Positions 5,767 to 6,491 of a DNA stretch of 6,491 bases are shown here, in pieces. Below the pieces are notes generated by a model. The model was not told the origin of the DNA. It ran no database searches and saw only the letters and a program-made list of their open reading frames with translations. The position numbers and the translations under genes are program-made. This DNA comes from Candidatus Acetothermia bacterium (GTDB taxonomy: Bacteria > Bipolaricaulota > Bipolaricaulia > Bipolaricaulales > Bipolaricaulaceae). The stretch is from contig DSBZ01000125.1 of NCBI GenBank assembly GCA_011057175.1, positions 1-6,491 on the forward strand, in the 5' to 3' direction. Position 1 is the stretch's first letter, and the number at the start of each line of letters is the position of its first letter.

Positions 5767-6036
5767 CTACCGGCGACCGGTGCGGACCTCGCCCACGGCC
5801 TTCTCCACGTCTGCTTCCACAGCGGCCGGATCTGCGCCCTTGTTCCGTTCCCACACGGGCTCAAGCAGCTGCGCCAGTTCTGCCTGGGCCCGATCCACCA
5901 CGGCCATCGGCCGCAGGACGAGCTGGTCGCCGCGGCGGGAGATCTCCACGTAGTCGCCCTCCCGAAGCCCCATCTCCTCACAGAGATCCTCCGGGATGCT
6001 GACCTGTCGGCTGCGCGTGATCTTCACCAGCGGCAT
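5767..6036 (-). CDS. AbrB/MazE/SpoVT-family antitoxin
   Basis: The 89-residue product starts with a SpoVT-AbrB swapped-hairpin DNA-binding domain (MPLVKITRSRQVSIPEDLCEEMGLREGDYVEI, about 1-45). A charged helical tail follows (VWERNKGADPAAVEADVEKAVGEVR, about 62-86), of the kind that wraps and inhibits a PIN toxin. It would also repress its own promoter. ATG 6036 has an excellent ribosome site, AAGGAGG, six bases upstream, and a consensus promoter lies about 40 bases away. The downstream toxin gene is broken, so the antitoxin is now an orphan. It may persist as a regulator, as protection against a related toxin elsewhere in the genome, or simply because decay has not reached it. Confidence 0.88.
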   Translation of the reverse strand: MPLVKITRSRQVSIPEDLCEEMGLREGDYVEISRRGDQLVLRPMAVVDRAQAELAQLLEPVWERNKGADPAAVEADVEKAVGEVRTGRR

Positions 6037-6076
6037 GATCGCCTCCTTTCCCGCAAAAGTACTGCAGCATGAAAGT

Positions 6077-6104
6077 GCGATAGACCCCGTTCACCAATTG
6101 TCAA
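6077..6104 (-). promoter_or_regulatory. Promoter of the antitoxin-toxin operon
   Basis: On the minus strand TTGACA (6104-6099) is followed by 16 bases and TATCGC (6082-6077), a fair -10. The start of transcription would be near 6070, giving a leader of about 35 bases with the AAGGAGG ribosome site (6049-6043). Confidence 0.5.
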
Positions 6105-6145
6105 GGACGCGAGGGCACGGGCGCTTCGTGGGAGGTGCATGGAAC

Positions 6146-6211
6146 CGCAAGACCGGGCAGCGGGGCGGCCCGGTGATCGAGATCGACGGGGAGTTCGTGA
6201 TCGGGTTTGAC
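6146..6211 (+). pseudogene. Fragment of a second glutaredoxin gene
   Basis: These 66 bases match 5252-5317 of the intact glutaredoxin gene without gaps at 56 positions. They translate to RKTGQRGGPVIEIDGEFVIG and FD, against RKTGQQGVPVIEVDGEFVVG and FD in the intact gene. Most differences are silent or conservative. The CPWC half is absent and the C-terminal helix is replaced by unrelated sequence after 6211, so this is a remnant. It lies about 45 bases from an IS3-type end. Confidence 0.8.
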
Positions 6212-6257
6212 CCATCTTCTACAGTTGCGGAGGCAGTCGAAGCAGGAAACGCAGGCC

Positions 6258-6276
6258 TGCCCCCTAAGTTAGGGCC
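6258..6276. repeat. Putative terminal inverted repeat of the IS3-type element
   Basis: TGCCCCCTAAGTTAGGGCC has the TG start and the C-run plus TTAGGG core common in IS3-family ends. The transposase stop codon (6264-6266) lies inside it, as is usual. It marks the boundary of the element, with host or remnant DNA to its left. The other end is outside the window. Confidence 0.55.
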
Positions 6277-6491
6277 AGCCGCAAGTAGAGACTCGGCTCG
6301 TTTGCCTCGCGGCGCCTTCTCCGATGGTTCTCCTGCCTCCGCCGATAGGTCGAAGGCTGCCCATGCTTCAGAAGCGGGATCCGTACCCCATCTCGGAACT
6401 CCTCCGGTGTCCGATACCCCAGTGCACTGTGTGGCCGCCCGCTATTGTACCACTGGCGCCACTGACCCGTCTTCGTCCTTGCATCAAGCAC
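6264..6491 (-). mobile_element. IS3-family transposase (OrfB), C-terminal end, cut by window edge
   Basis: The minus-strand frame is open from base 6491 and contains ARTKTGQWRQWYNSGRPHSA followed by LGYRTPEEF, the hallmark end of the IS3-family integrase core (W-x-x-x-YN-x-x-RPHS-x-LGY). A basic tail follows and ends in YLRLALT. The DDE catalytic residues lie upstream, outside the window, so activity cannot be judged. The apparent start at the window edge is an artefact. Confidence 0.9.

Noticed and set aside
5635..6072. Plus-strand open frame across the antitoxin and toxin remnant
   Set aside because: It is antisense to the AbrB-type gene and the PIN remnant, which have recognisable motifs, ribosome site and promoter; its own product shows none.

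Overview
This is a high-GC bacterial window. The lineage cannot be fixed from sequence alone. A fused ADP-forming acyl-CoA synthetase, a YruB-type glutaredoxin, TTG and GTG starts, at least two apparently leaderless genes, decaying toxin and transposon remnants and dispersed 9-nt repeats suggest an environmental, probably fermentative bacterium. A candidate phylum such as Bipolaricaulota is only a guess.

Left part (1-1872, mostly minus strand): a two-component system reads right to left, with an OmpR-type response regulator (1180-1872) followed by the N-terminal 196 residues of its likely sensor kinase (1-588, cut by the window edge). The two are separated by about 590 bp flanked by diverged 32-nt direct repeats (572-603 and 1160-1191). 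The outer repeat looks like a fossil copy of the kinase start placed right after the regulator stop codon. The segment between them is less GC-rich and carries a small plus-strand ORF for a secreted, very cysteine-rich miniprotein (777-965).

Middle (1894-4326): a 32-bp near-perfect palindrome lies upstream of the regulator. A divergent single gene (2047-4107) then encodes a fused alpha-beta NDP-forming acyl-CoA synthetase that would conserve energy as ATP from acetyl-CoA or another acyl-CoA. The gap before the convergent osmC gene holds two inverted copies of a 9-nt-periodic repeat.

Redox cluster (4327-5353): an OsmC-like peroxidase gene (minus) is divergent from an arsR-glutaredoxin operon (plus). 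The 83-bp intergene contains two promoters and a perfect TTCAAC-N4-GTTGAA operator. Both first genes start where their transcripts should start, so both look leaderless. The regulator probably controls itself, the glutaredoxin and OsmC as a thiol or peroxide response unit.

Right part (5440-6491): an accessory, decaying region. An intact AbrB-type antitoxin gene with a good promoter and ribosome site precedes a PIN-toxin pseudogene broken by two frameshifts and an internal deletion. Upstream lies a 66-bp fragment of a second glutaredoxin gene, then the 3' end of an IS3-family transposase with its terminal inverted repeat, running out of the window.
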